From positions 2,046,001 to 2,110,000 of the forward strand of contig NZ_CP054836.1 in assembly GCF_013358405.1 (NCBI RefSeq): 64,000 bases of DNA, read 5' to 3'. The stretch's first letter is position 1; each line of letters begins with the position of its first letter. Made by a program: the position numbers and the translations under genes. This DNA is from Oricola thermophila. Its GTDB lineage: Bacteria; Pseudomonadota; Alphaproteobacteria; Rhizobiales; Rhizobiaceae. Under the pieces are notes generated by a model, which was not told the DNA's origin, searched no databases, and saw nothing but the letters and a program-made list of their open reading frames with translations. Positions 37,099-46,119 of the stretch are shown here, one piece after another.

Positions 37099-38513
37099 AG
37101 CGCCATCACCTCCACGGTTTCGCCGGCCAGATCGTGCGACAGGCGCCGCAGCAGCGCGCCGGCGGTCTTCATCCGGTAGTCCGCGCTGCCGCGCCAATCG
37201 GAAAGCGGCGTGAAATCATCGGCCAGGCGTGCGATCGCCTCCTCCACGGAATCCGATTCAAGCGGACGGCCCAAGATGCTGTTTTCAGAGGCTTTCGCAC
37301 GTTTCGGGATCGCCGCCATGCCGCCATAGGCGAACCTGCAGGCGGCAACCTTTCCGTCCTCCATCGCGAGCCAGAACGCGCCGCAGACGGTGGAGATGTC
37401 CTGGTCGTAGCGCTTGGACAGCTTGTAGACGCGGAATTCCTCGCCGGGCTTCGGACGCGGCACCGTGACCGAGGCGATGACCTCGTCGGAACGCAGCTCG
37501 GTCTTCCGGTAGTCGAGGAAGAAATCCTCCAGCTTGATGGTCCGCGAGCCCGCCGCCGAGGCGAGCGTGATATCGGCTCCCAGCGCGATCAGCGCCGGCG
37601 GGCCGTCACCGATGGGACTCGCCGTGCCGATATTGCCGCCCACCGTGCCCATGGCCCGGATCTGGGTTGAGCCGAAACGCCGGATGAGCGTGGCGAGGCT
37701 GGGCCAGTCGTCGCGCACCGCCTGCAGGACCTCCTCCCAGGTGACCGCGGCGCCGAAGGTCCAGCCGTCGTCCGTCTCCGTGACGGCGCGCAGCTCGGCA
37801 ACCTGCGCGGTGGAGATGATGCGGTGCCAGTCGGAATGATAGTCCGCGCGGGCGACGCCGAGATCGGTGCCGCCGGCAAGGATGACGGCATCGGGATAGC
37901 GCGCGCGAAGCGCGGCAAGATCGGCAAGCGTGCGCGGCTGGTGAAGCACCGAGCCGCCTATCGCGACCTCCTCCTGCCTCGGGGGCAACGAAGCAGCGGA
38001 CGGCGCGGGCAGACCGGCCTTCGCCGCGGATTTCGCCGCCTCCACGATCGGCCGGTAGCCGGTGCAGCGGCACAGGTTGCCAGCAAGCGCATCGTGGATC
38101 GCCTCCTCCGCCGGGTCGGGATCGTTCTCGACCAGGCCGGTCAGCGCCATCACGATGCCCGGCGTGCAGAAACCGCACTGCGACGAGCCGTTGGAGGCCA
38201 TCGCCTCCTGCAGCGGCGTCAAAGCGCCGTCATGCTTCAGGCCCTCGACGGTCGTCAGTTCCGTGCCGTCGAGCTGGGCCGCAGTCATGATGCATGCATT
38301 GGCGGCCCGGCGCGGGCCGTCGCCGCGGCGCAAGAGCACCGTGCAGGCGCCGCAGTCGCCTTCCGCGCAGCCTTCCTTGGTGCCCTTCAGCCCGGCATGG
38401 TTGCGGATCAGGTCGAGAGCGGTCGTGTCCGGACGAACCGCGAATTCCACGGGTTCGCCGTTGAGGACGAAGCGAATGCAGCCTTCGGTTCGGGTTGTCG
38501 GGGTCATTGTCAC
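37095..38513 (-). CDS. xdhA: Xanthine dehydrogenase, FAD and 2Fe-2S small subunit
   Basis: The 472-residue subunit passes electrons from the molybdenum site to NAD. The ferredoxin-type N-terminus has C49, C54 and C57 in GCAEGDCGACTV. The second cluster domain has CGFCTPG and LCRCTGYRPI. The FAD domain begins near residue 205 with VILAGGTDLGV. The gene starts 12 bases after the allA stop, and its own stop overlaps the xdhB GTG, so the two subunits are co-translated. Confidence 0.96.
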   Translation of the reverse strand: MTMTPTTRTEGCIRFVLNGEPVEFAVRPDTTALDLIRNHAGLKGTKEGCAEGDCGACTVLLRRGDGPRRAANACIMTAAQLDGTELTTVEGLKHDGALTPLQEAMASNGSSQCGFCTPGIVMALTGLVENDPDPAEEAIHDALAGNLCRCTGYRPIVEAAKSAAKAGLPAPSAASLPPRQEEVAIGGSVLHQPRTLADLAALRARYPDAVILAGGTDLGVARADYHSDWHRIISTAQVAELRAVTETDDGWTFGAAVTWEEVLQAVRDDWPSLATLIRRFGSTQIRAMGTVGGNIGTASPIGDGPPALIALGADITLASAAGSRTIKLEDFFLDYRKTELRSDEVIASVTVPRPKPGEEFRVYKLSKRYDQDISTVCGAFWLAMEDGKVAACRFAYGGMAAIPKRAKASENSILGRPLESDSVEEAIARLADDFTPLSDWRGSADYRMKTAGALLRRLSHDLAGETVEVMAL

Positions 38514-38525
38514 TGATCCTGCCTG

Positions 38526-39032
38526 TCAGGGAGCCACGGCGTCAATGCGATAACGGACATCCGGGTATTCCCGCTCCTCCAGATTGTTTCCCGGTCCCTC
38601 GCGGTCGATCACCAGGAAATCGCTCACCGCCTCCAGCGATAGAAGCGGATGATGCCACGTATTGCGAGCGTAGTTCACCCCGGTGCCCGGTGGACAAAGA
38701 AATGCGAGCGGCTCGCCGGGCCGGCCCGCCTCGTCCGGCGCGACCACGACCAGGAACGGCCTGCCGGAGAGCGGGTAGAAAAGCTGGCTGCCGAGCGGAT
38801 GCCGCTCCATCATCGCGACCACGACGGGCGGGGCGAATGGCTGGCCGCGAAACAGGCTGACGATGGCCCGTCCGCCGCCCTCGCTCACGTCGATCCCGGC
38901 GAGATCGTGGAAACGCTCCGTCGAGCCATTGTTGATGAGCCGCCGCTCCGCGCCCTCGACGGAGACGACGTCGCCGAAGGGCGCGAAGGCCTGCTCGGTC
39001 AGCGGCCGGACCGTGATCGGGATCGTCCGCAT
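38526..39032 (-). CDS. allA: Ureidoglycolate lyase
   Basis: The 168-residue cupin-fold enzyme splits ureidoglycolate into glyoxylate and urea, near the end of allantoin breakdown. The family blocks are visible: ITVRPLTEQAFAPFGDV, ERHPLGSQLFYPLSGRPFLVVVAP and GVNYARNTWHHPLLSL, where the His pair lies. It sits three bases after puuE and 12 bases before xdhA in the same operon. No allantoicase gene, which would make ureidoglycolate, is found in the window. Confidence 0.95.
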   Translation of the reverse strand: MRTIPITVRPLTEQAFAPFGDVVSVEGAERRLINNGSTERFHDLAGIDVSEGGGRAIVSLFRGQPFAPPVVVAMMERHPLGSQLFYPLSGRPFLVVVAPDEAGRPGEPLAFLCPPGTGVNYARNTWHHPLLSLEAVSDFLVIDREGPGNNLEEREYPDVRYRIDAVAP

Positions 39033-39035
39033 CGC

Positions 39036-39959
39036 TCACATGTCCTTCGGCGGGTGGGTGTCCCACCAGTGGCGGGCGATGTCGATGCGGCGCGTCACCC
39101 AGACATCGTCGTGGGACTTCACGTAATCGAGGAACCGGGCAAGCGCGGCGGCGCGCCCCGGCCTTCCGACGAGCCGGCAGTGGAGACCCACGGAAAGCAT
39201 CTTCGGAGCGCCCGCCCTGCCCTCGGCGAGCAGCATGTCGAAGCTGTCCTTCAGATAGGCGAAGAACTGGTCGCCCGAATTGAAGCCCTGCGGCGTGGCG
39301 AAGCGCATGTCGTTGACGTCCAGCGTGTAGGGCACGACCAGGTGCGGCCCCTTCGGGCCCCGGACATAGAAGGGCAGCTCGTCGGCATAGGAATCGGCCG
39401 AGTAGACGAAACCGCCCTCCTCCATGACGATCCTCAGCGTGTTGACCGACGGCTTGCCCTGGTAGATGCCGAGCGGACGCTCGCCGGTTACCTCGGTGTG
39501 CAGGCGAACGGCCTCGAGGATGTGGGCGCGCTCGGTCTCCTCGTCGAAATCCTTGTATTCCAGCCAGCGCAGGCCGTGGCTGGCAATTTCCCAGCCGGCC
39601 TCCTTCATGGCGGCGACGGCCTCGGGGTTGCGCGCCAGAGCGACGGTCACGCCGTAGACGGTGACCGGCAGCTCACGCTCGGTGAACAGGCGCCAGAGCC
39701 GCCAGAAGCCGACGCGGGAGCCGTATTCGTAGAGCGATTCCATGTTGAGGTTGCGCTGCCCGGGCCACGCATCCGCGCCGACGATCTCCGACAGCAGCTT
39801 CTCGGAAGCCGGATCGCCGTCGAGGATGCAGCTCTCGCCGCCCTCCTCGTAGTTGACGACGAACTGGACGGCGAGCCTCGCGCCGCCCGGCCATTCGGGG
39901 TCGGGCGGCGTGCGTCCGTATCCGACCAGATCGCGGGGGTAGTCATTTTTTGAATACAT
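39036..39959 (-). CDS. puuE: Allantoinase PuuE (polysaccharide-deacetylase fold)
   Basis: The 307-residue protein begins YSKNDYPRDLVGYGRTPPDP, the typical PuuE N-terminus, and has LAVQFVVNYEEGGESCILDGD, then EIASHGLRWLEYKDF and SVGLHCRLVGRPGR. Members hydrolyse allantoin to allantoate and are unrelated to the amidohydrolase-type allantoinase. It is the first gene of the six-gene purine operon, so the operon promoter should lie just upstream, between 39960 and the bioY terminator. AGG lies 13 bases before the ATG, which is a weak ribosome-binding site. Confidence 0.94.
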   Translation of the reverse strand: MYSKNDYPRDLVGYGRTPPDPEWPGGARLAVQFVVNYEEGGESCILDGDPASEKLLSEIVGADAWPGQRNLNMESLYEYGSRVGFWRLWRLFTERELPVTVYGVTVALARNPEAVAAMKEAGWEIASHGLRWLEYKDFDEETERAHILEAVRLHTEVTGERPLGIYQGKPSVNTLRIVMEEGGFVYSADSYADELPFYVRGPKGPHLVVPYTLDVNDMRFATPQGFNSGDQFFAYLKDSFDMLLAEGRAGAPKMLSVGLHCRLVGRPGRAAALARFLDYVKSHDDVWVTRRIDIARHWWDTHPPKDM

Positions 39960-39998
39960 GGTCCAAATTCAACCTGCTTTGACGCAGTTCGCAAGCCC

Positions 39999-40032
39999 AA
40001 AAAAAAGCCGCGGACAATGCCGCGGCCTTTTT
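39999..40032 (-). terminator. Intrinsic terminator downstream of bioY (possibly bidirectional)
   Basis: The stem GCCGCGG at 40007-40013 pairs perfectly with CCGCGGC at 40020-40026, with a six-base loop. On the minus strand the hairpin is followed by eight T residues (complement of the A run 39999-40006), which is a textbook terminator 19 bases after bioY. On the plus strand five T residues follow, so it could stop transcription in that direction too. It insulates bioY from the puuE operon, which starts 40 bases further on. Confidence 0.93.
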
Positions 40033-40050
40033 CGTTCGATTGGCGAACCG

Positions 40051-40629
40051 TCACTTGCGGCCGAACAGGCTCCACAGTGCCGGCACCAGCGCCGCGGCAA
40101 GCGCGGCCTTGATGATGTCGGTGACGATGAACGGGCCGATGCCCCAGGCAATCGCCTTGTCGGTGCCGAACATGACGGCGATCCAGGCCGCGCCGAGCGC
40201 GAGGGTCGCCAGCGTGCCGGCGAGGTTCGCAGCGAAAAGCTTGAGCGGCTTGTTGGTCAGGCCGTTGTCGGCCGCCCAGCCGGTGATGCCGGCGGCAACC
40301 ACGAAGCCGGCAAGGTAGCCCGTCGTCGGGCCGGCGAAATAGGCAAGGCCGCCGCCATTGGTGAAGACCGGGAGACCGGCCGCGCCCTCGGCGAGATAGG
40401 CCAGCAGCGTCGCGACGGCGAGCTTGCGGCCGAAGGCGGCGGCGATGGTGAAAATGGCGAGGGTCTGCAAGGTGGTCGGCACCGGCCACATCGGCACTTT
40501 CACCTGGCCGGCGATCGCGATCAGTACCGAACCGAGGCCGACGAGAAAGGCATACATCGCATAGCGCGTCGCGGTTTCGCGCGGCAATACACGATGGATG
40601 AGCGTTTGCGGGGCATTGGTAAGTGCCAT
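40051..40629 (-). CDS. bioY: Biotin transporter substrate-binding S component
   Basis: The 192-residue integral membrane protein has six hydrophobic segments. It is the ECF-type S component that binds biotin. Family marks are GQVKVPMWPVPTTLQTLAIF near the first helix and AYLAEGAAGLPVF in the middle. AGGA precedes ATG 40629 by eight bases. Many alphaproteobacteria have BioY with BioM and BioN; those genes are not adjacent here, and a solo BioY can import biotin. I saw no convincing BioR-type palindrome in the 121-base divergent gap to the MBL-fold gene. Confidence 0.95.
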   Translation of the reverse strand: MALTNAPQTLIHRVLPRETATRYAMYAFLVGLGSVLIAIAGQVKVPMWPVPTTLQTLAIFTIAAAFGRKLAVATLLAYLAEGAAGLPVFTNGGGLAYFAGPTTGYLAGFVVAAGITGWAADNGLTNKPLKLFAANLAGTLATLALGAAWIAVMFGTDKAIAWGIGPFIVTDIIKAALAAALVPALWSLFGRK

Positions 40630-40750
40630 GTCGATATTCCTGTTTTCCAGTATCAGCGGGAAATCCCGACCATCCTTGCCTATATCGGCGTAGCTGCTAA
40701 TCAGCAAGTCGCCCTTCGGAGGGGATTGAAAAAAGGACCGGAAAACGCCC

Positions 40751-41659
40751 ATGGCCGATCTTGAATTCGACCGCCATTTCGAGCCGGCACATGGCGAGCC
40801 GGTTGCCGTCGCCGAGAAGGTGACGCGCGTCACGGTGAACAATCCGGGGCCGTTCACCTTTCACGGCACCAACAGCTACATCGTCGGAGAGGAAACGCTG
40901 GCGGTCATCGATCCCGGCCCCGAGGACGACGCGCACCTGCGGGCTCTTCTGGCGGCCATAGCAGGGCGTCCCGTCAGCCACATCTTCGTCAGCCACACCC
41001 ATGCCGACCATTCGCCGCTGGCCGCGCGGCTGAAGGAGGCCACCGGCGCAACCGTGGTTGCCGAAGGGCCGCACCGCGCGGCGCGGCCGCTGCATATCGG
41101 CGAGACCAACCCGCTCGACGCATCCTCTGACACGGATTTCGCACCCGACCGCAGGCTTGCTGACGGCGAGGTGATCGATACGGGCGAATGGGCGATCGAG
41201 GCGATCGCGACGCCGGGCCACACCGCCAACCACATGGCCTTCGCGCTCAAGGGCACGGGCATCCTGTTCTCGGCCGACCACGTGATGGCCTGGGCAACGT
41301 CCATCGTCGCGCCGCCCGACGGGGCGATGGCCGACTACCTGAGTTCGCTAGACCGCCTCGCCGAACGCGACGAGCGGCTCTACCTGCCGGGACACGGCGG
41401 CCCGGTCAGGAACCCGAACCGTTTCGTGCGCGCCCTGCGGACCCACCGCAAGATGCGCGAGGCGGCCGTCCTCGACCGCATCCGCAAGGGAGACCGGACG
41501 ATCCCGGAAATGGTGCGGGAAATCTACCGCGACACCGATCCGCGGCTGCACGGCGCGGCCGGGCTGTCGGTCCTCGCCCACCTGGAAGACCTCGTCGCGC
41601 GCGGCCTCGTCGAAACGGACGGCCCTCCGGCGATCAACGGAATTTACGCGCCGGCCTGA
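40751..41659 (+). CDS. MBL-fold metallo-hydrolase, LACTB2-like
   Basis: The 302-residue protein has the metal site SHTHADHSPL (H-x-H-x-D-H) and further zinc ligands in ATPGHTANHM, SADHV and LPGHGGPV. The C-terminal 50 residues (IPEMVREIYRDTDP, LSVLAHLEDLVARGLVE) form the winged-helix-like tail seen in the LACTB2 subgroup, some of whose members are nucleases. The N-terminal NPGPFTFHGTNSYIVG is also typical. The biological substrate is unknown. Its stop is four bases from the stop of the convergent DUF1499 gene. Confidence 0.92.
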   Translation: MADLEFDRHFEPAHGEPVAVAEKVTRVTVNNPGPFTFHGTNSYIVGEETLAVIDPGPEDDAHLRALLAAIAGRPVSHIFVSHTHADHSPLAARLKEATGATVVAEGPHRAARPLHIGETNPLDASSDTDFAPDRRLADGEVIDTGEWAIEAIATPGHTANHMAFALKGTGILFSADHVMAWATSIVAPPDGAMADYLSSLDRLAERDERLYLPGHGGPVRNPNRFVRALRTHRKMREAAVLDRIRKGDRTIPEMVREIYRDTDPRLHGAAGLSVLAHLEDLVARGLVETDGPPAINGIYAPA

Positions 41660-41662
41660 CGA

Positions 41663-42466
41663 TCAGGCCTCGACGATGCCGACCAGCTCGAAGTCGAGCG
41701 CCGTCAGATAGGACGCGATCAGCCGCGCGTTCCAGCCGAGATCGTGCGGCACGTGGCCGGTGCGCGCCCGCATGTCCACGAAGGAGGTGTCCCCCTCGTC
41801 GGCAAGGCGTATGACGATCACGCCGGGAATGGCGAGCACCGGGACACGGTAGGAAAACTCGAAGAACAGCTCGTCATCGGCGCTGATGCGCCCGCGCCGC
41901 GAGACCAGTTGCCAGCCGCGCGCCTCCGCGACGGCGAGGATCGTCTGCTCGATGGCTTCCGGCGGCGCCTTGTAGCGACGGCCGCTGAGCTCCGGGTAGC
42001 CATCGCGCAGATCGGCGGCAACGACCGCGAGCGGATTGACCGCCGTCAGGCGCGCCTCGCTTTCCATGAGCGGCGGATCGACCAAGTCGGTGGAGACGTC
42101 GTTCTGGCGCGGATTGGCGAAGAAGGCGGCGGTGCCGATGGCATAGGGCGTCAGGGTGACGATGCTGAAGAACAGCGCGGCGATGACGCTGCGGCCGCCC
42201 TTGGTGCCCTTCATCCACAGGCTCCGCAGCGCCGCGGCGATCACGACGAGGCCGACCAGGGCGATGATCGCCACGCAGGCGCCGAGCACCAGGAAGGCCG
42301 GCGTATCGACCATGCCGATATTGTGGGCGAGCAGGGAGACACCGGCCAGAACGGGCGCGAACCCCGCCACGCGCAGCGACCAGACGGCCGAGCGCGATCT
42401 CTTCCGCTCCGGCAGCGGGCGAAGGACCAACCGCTCGCGATGATGCCTGGTTGCAAGGAACGCCAT
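41663..42466 (-). CDS. DUF1499 membrane protein
   Basis: The 267-residue protein starts at ATG 42466 (MAFLATRHHRER). Three hydrophobic segments (about 29-45, 54-78 and 91-114) come before a soluble DUF1499 domain with RRYKAPPEAIEQTILAVAE, RISADDELFFEFSYRVPV and VDMRARTGHVPHDLGWNARLI. DUF1499 proteins are widespread in rhizobia and of unknown function. An extended open frame to 42784 overlaps a divergent gene and is arginine/proline-rich, so I rejected it. Confidence 0.85.
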   Translation of the reverse strand: MAFLATRHHRERLVLRPLPERKRSRSAVWSLRVAGFAPVLAGVSLLAHNIGMVDTPAFLVLGACVAIIALVGLVVIAAALRSLWMKGTKGGRSVIAALFFSIVTLTPYAIGTAAFFANPRQNDVSTDLVDPPLMESEARLTAVNPLAVVAADLRDGYPELSGRRYKAPPEAIEQTILAVAEARGWQLVSRRGRISADDELFFEFSYRVPVLAIPGVIVIRLADEGDTSFVDMRARTGHVPHDLGWNARLIASYLTALDFELVGIVEA

Positions 42467-42618
42467 GGCGCCGGCGTTACCGCGAATTCGCACGAATTGC
42501 AAAGGCGACAGGGAGAAAACCGGGGCCCAGCCGGCGGCGTGCCCTAATGCTGCCAAACTAGAGGTACTGACTCGGAACTGCTGCAGGGGCTGGAACAAAC
42601 CGCAAGGGAGACGCGCAG

Positions 42619-43023
42619 ATGCCGTCCGCACACACCCATGACGCCGCCGTTCTGCAACCCGCGGCCAAACCTGCCACTCCGGACAGCAAGGACCGGTCCG
42701 ACCTGGAAACCGTCGAGCTTGAACTGGCCATCGACCGGCAGACCTTGCAGGAATTCGGTTTCGAGCATTGCCTGCAACAGGCATGCGAGGCCAGCGGATT
42801 CGGCTTCCTTTTCCAGTTGCCGATTTTCGACCAGATCCCCGGCCAGCGGATCGCCGTCCTGACGACCCGGGACGGAAGCAAGCTGCTGTTCGCGGTCCTG
42901 AACGATGCCGGCGACGACATCGCCATCGTTTCCGAGGAAGAGATGCGGCCGGAAATCCGAAGCTTTTCCACGGCCTTCATGGAAGTCTTCATGCACCTCG
43001 GCAACAGCCCGGCACGGGACTGA
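42619..43023 (+). CDS. Hypothetical protein
   Basis: The 134-residue protein has a good ribosome-binding site (AGGGAG eight bases before ATG 42619). The first 30 residues are alanine/proline-rich and probably disordered. The rest looks folded (ELAIDRQTLQEFGFEHCLQQ, FQLPIFDQIPGQRIAVLTT, AFMEVFMHLG) and has no signal peptide or membrane helix. I do not recognise the family. It ends six bases from the stop of ppdK, which converges with it. Confidence 0.7.
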   Translation: MPSAHTHDAAVLQPAAKPATPDSKDRSDLETVELELAIDRQTLQEFGFEHCLQQACEASGFGFLFQLPIFDQIPGQRIAVLTTRDGSKLLFAVLNDAGDDIAIVSEEEMRPEIRSFSTAFMEVFMHLGNSPARD

Positions 43024-43029
43024 CCGACG

Positions 43030-45693
43030 CTACGGCGCGCGCATGGCGAGCGTCGCCTGCGCCGCGGCCAGCCGGGCAATCGGCACGCGATAGGGCGAGC
43101 ATGACACGTAGTGCAGGCCGATGGTCTCGCAGAACGCGATCGAGGCCGGATCGCCGCCGTGCTCGCCGCAAATGCCCAGCGTGATGTCCGGCCGGGTGCT
43201 CTGACCGCGTTCGGCCGCCATCTGCATGAATTCGCCCACGCCCTCCACGTCTATGGTTATGAAGGGGTCGCGGTCGATCACGCCCTTGCGCAGATACTCG
43301 TTGAGATAGAGGCCCGCGTCGTCGCGCGATATGCCGAAGGTCGACTGCGTCAGGTCGTTGGTGCCGAAGGAGAAGAACTCGGAGCTCTCGGCGATCCTGT
43401 CCGCGCGGATCGCGGCGCGCGGCAGCTCGATCATGGTGCCGACGAGATACTCGATCTTCGCGTCCCATTCCTCCATCACCGCCGCCGCCACGACGTCGAT
43501 GCGATCCTTGACGAACTTGAACTCCCGCTCATAGGCAACGAGCGGAACCATGATCTCGGGAACGACCTTCTCGCCGGTCTTCTCGCCGGCCTCAAGAACG
43601 GCCTGAAAGATCGCGCGAGCCTGCATGTCGACGAATTCCGGATAGCACACCGCCAGCCGCACGCCGCGATTGCCGAGCATGGGATTGATCTCGTGCAGGT
43701 CCTCGGCCTTCTGGCGGATTCGCTCGGGATCCATTCCCACCGCCTCCGCGAACTGTTCGGTCTCGCGACCGGGGCGCGGCAGGAACTCGTGCAGCGGCGG
43801 ATCGAACATGCGGATCGTCACCGGCAGACCGCGCATGATCTCGAACAGCTCCAGGAAATCCGCCTTCTGCATGACCTGCATGGATTCCAGAATCCGGTCG
43901 CGCTCCTCGACGCTGTCGGCCAGGATGAACAGGCGCAACGCACGAATGCGTTCCTCGTCATTGAACATGCGCTCGGTGCGACACAGGCCGATGCCCTCGG
44001 CGCCGAAGCCGCGGGCCGTGATCGCATCCTCCGGTGTCTCGGCATTGGCGCGCACCTTCATGCGGCGGATCTCGTCGGCCCATTCCATGAGGGTCGCGAA
44101 ATCGCCCGAAAGCTCCGGCTGCACCGTCGGCAATGCACCGAGCAGGACCTCGCCGCTGGTGCCGTCGACGGTGATGACGTCGCCAGACTTCAACGTGCGC
44201 CCGCCGGTCACCAGCACGCCCTTCTCGGCATTGATGCGCATGCTCCCGGCGCCGGAAATGCACGGCTTTCCCATGCCGCGCGCGACCACGGCGGCATGGC
44301 TGGTGGTGCCGCCATGGGTGGTCAGGATGCCCTCGGCGGCGTGCATGCCATGGATGTCCTCGGGGCTGGTCTCGGGCCGCACCAAAATGGACTTGCGACC
44401 GCTCGCCCGCAGCTGCTCGGCCTCCTCCGAGGTAAACACGATCTCGCCGGTCGCCGCGCCCGGCGATGCCGGCAATCCGCGTCCTATGACGACGCGCTCC
44501 ACATCCGGGCTGATGGCCGGGTGCAGGAGCTGTTCGAGGGATGCGGGGTCGATGCGCCGCAGGGCCTCGGTCTTGGCGATCAGGCCCTTTTCCGCCATCG
44601 CCACGGCGATCCGGATCGCCGCGCGGGCCGAGCGCTTGCCATCGCGGGTCTGAAGCAGCCAGAGCTTGCCGGCCTCCACCGTGAACTCGATGTCCTGCAT
44701 CTCGCGGAAATGGTTTTCCAGCCGCTTCGCGTATTCGCGCAGTTCCTGGAACGTCACGGGCATGGAATCTTCCATCGGAACAAGGCCGGACCCGTTCACT
44801 TGCGTCCTTGTCAGCGGGTGGGGCGTACGCATACCTGAAACGACGTCCTCGCCCTGCGCATTGGGCAGGTACTCGCCGTAGAGACCGTCGTCCCCGGTGG
44901 CCGGATCGCGGGTAAAGGCAACCCCCGTCGCCGACCCTTCGCCCATGTTGCCGAATACCATGGACTGGACCGTCACCGCGGTTCCCCAGCTTTCGGGAAT
45001 GTTGTGCAACGCGCGAAAGGTGACCGCCCGCGGATTCATCCAGCTTCCCAGGACGGCGCGGATCGCGCCCCAAAGCTGCTCCTCCGGGTCCTGGGGGAAT
45101 TCCTCGCCATATTCGTCGGCGATGGCGGTCTTGTATTCCGCGATCACCGCACCCCAGTGTTCGGCGGTCAGGTCACCGTCGCGCGCGGCGCCGCAGCGCT
45201 TCTTCACGCGGACTATGATATCCTCGAAAAGCGAAGGATCGAGCCCCATGACGACGCTCGCGTACATCTGGATGAAGCGGCGATAGCTGTCATAGGCGAA
45301 AGCGGGATTTCCGCTCGACTGCGCAAGGGCTTCCACCGACCTGTCGTTCAGACCGAGATTGAGAACCGTGTCGAGCATGCCGGGCATCGACTCCCGCGAG
45401 CCGGAACGGACGGACACGAGAAGCGGCTCGGTTTCGCCGCCGAAGGTCTTTCCGGTCAGCCGCTCCAGCGCATCAAGGGCGCCCTCGACCTCGCGTTCAA
45501 GCGTATCGGGCAACAGCCGGCCATTGGCGTAGTAGTGACGGCAGACATCGCTGGCGATGGTGAACCCCGGCGGCACCGGCAACCCGAGCCGCGCCATTTC
45601 CGCGAGGTTCGCACCCTTGCCGCCAAGCCGGTCCCTGTCGCGGGCCGTTCCCTCCGCTTTCCCTCCCCCGAATATGTAAACCCAATCCGTCAT
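43030..45693 (-). CDS. ppdK: Pyruvate, phosphate dikinase
   Basis: The 887-residue enzyme interconverts pyruvate, ATP and Pi with PEP, AMP and PPi; in rhizobia it helps supply PEP. The N-terminal ATP-grasp domain begins WVYIFGGGKAEG and has LGGKGANLAEMARLGLPVPPGF. The swivelling phospho-His domain has GGTTSHAAVVARGMGKP. The C-terminal PEP/pyruvate barrel has SFGTNDLTQ and GICGEHGGDP with the catalytic Cys. The length is normal and all motifs are intact. It lies downstream of smc on the same strand, with a 426-base gap. Confidence 0.97.
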   Translation of the reverse strand: MTDWVYIFGGGKAEGTARDRDRLGGKGANLAEMARLGLPVPPGFTIASDVCRHYYANGRLLPDTLEREVEGALDALERLTGKTFGGETEPLLVSVRSGSRESMPGMLDTVLNLGLNDRSVEALAQSSGNPAFAYDSYRRFIQMYASVVMGLDPSLFEDIIVRVKKRCGAARDGDLTAEHWGAVIAEYKTAIADEYGEEFPQDPEEQLWGAIRAVLGSWMNPRAVTFRALHNIPESWGTAVTVQSMVFGNMGEGSATGVAFTRDPATGDDGLYGEYLPNAQGEDVVSGMRTPHPLTRTQVNGSGLVPMEDSMPVTFQELREYAKRLENHFREMQDIEFTVEAGKLWLLQTRDGKRSARAAIRIAVAMAEKGLIAKTEALRRIDPASLEQLLHPAISPDVERVVIGRGLPASPGAATGEIVFTSEEAEQLRASGRKSILVRPETSPEDIHGMHAAEGILTTHGGTTSHAAVVARGMGKPCISGAGSMRINAEKGVLVTGGRTLKSGDVITVDGTSGEVLLGALPTVQPELSGDFATLMEWADEIRRMKVRANAETPEDAITARGFGAEGIGLCRTERMFNDEERIRALRLFILADSVEERDRILESMQVMQKADFLELFEIMRGLPVTIRMFDPPLHEFLPRPGRETEQFAEAVGMDPERIRQKAEDLHEINPMLGNRGVRLAVCYPEFVDMQARAIFQAVLEAGEKTGEKVVPEIMVPLVAYEREFKFVKDRIDVVAAAVMEEWDAKIEYLVGTMIELPRAAIRADRIAESSEFFSFGTNDLTQSTFGISRDDAGLYLNEYLRKGVIDRDPFITIDVEGVGEFMQMAAERGQSTRPDITLGICGEHGGDPASIAFCETIGLHYVSCSPYRVPIARLAAAQATLAMRAP

Positions 45694-46119
45694 GTGAACC
45701 TGGCCGGTCCTCTCCCGTTCGCTTCCGTCAATGCCCTCCCCGCCGCATCAACCGAGGGTCCATGCATAGCGCATTGCCCCCGAAACATGCGAGCGCTTTT
45801 TTGCAGCGCAACAAGCCCGTTGACAACGGATCCGTTCCGGATGCCGTCGCCACTGCCGGCCGGCATTGCCGGGAAACGGGAAATCGTTTCGGCGAGTTCC
45901 GCTCCGTTCTTCCCGAGTGCGCCCGCGGGTTTCCGAACCGCTGCCTTCCCCTTGCCGCCCACGCCCGGCCGTATCGATACCGGCATTTCCGTCACTCCCC
46001 GTTGCACGCATCGTCCAACCGGCATGATACAGGGCTTCCCGGCGGGGTGGATCAATTCGCCGCGCACATGCCGGCAGCCTGGATCAGCCATTTCCGCGCG
46101 CCGAGACCGGCGGAACCGC
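45694..46119. other. Intergenic region between smc and ppdK
   Basis: These 426 bases follow the smc stop and precede the ppdK start on the minus strand. I see no supported gene. A short imperfect hairpin around a run of six T (near 45790-45810, GCGCT/AGCGC arms) is the only local structure. The region should contain the ppdK promoter, but I could not assign boxes with confidence. Confidence 0.45.

Noticed and set aside
34612..37179. Very long open frame opposite xdhB (855 codons), with similar long antisense frames opposite dxs, smc, rpoD, dnaG and the 18-20 kb genes
   Set aside because: These mirror the codon bias of GC-rich genes on the other strand; their products are low-complexity and show no family motifs.
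41663..42784. Longer form of the DUF1499 protein beginning at 42784
   Set aside because: The extra 106 residues overlap the divergent gene at 42619-43023 and look like out-of-frame arginine/proline-rich translation.
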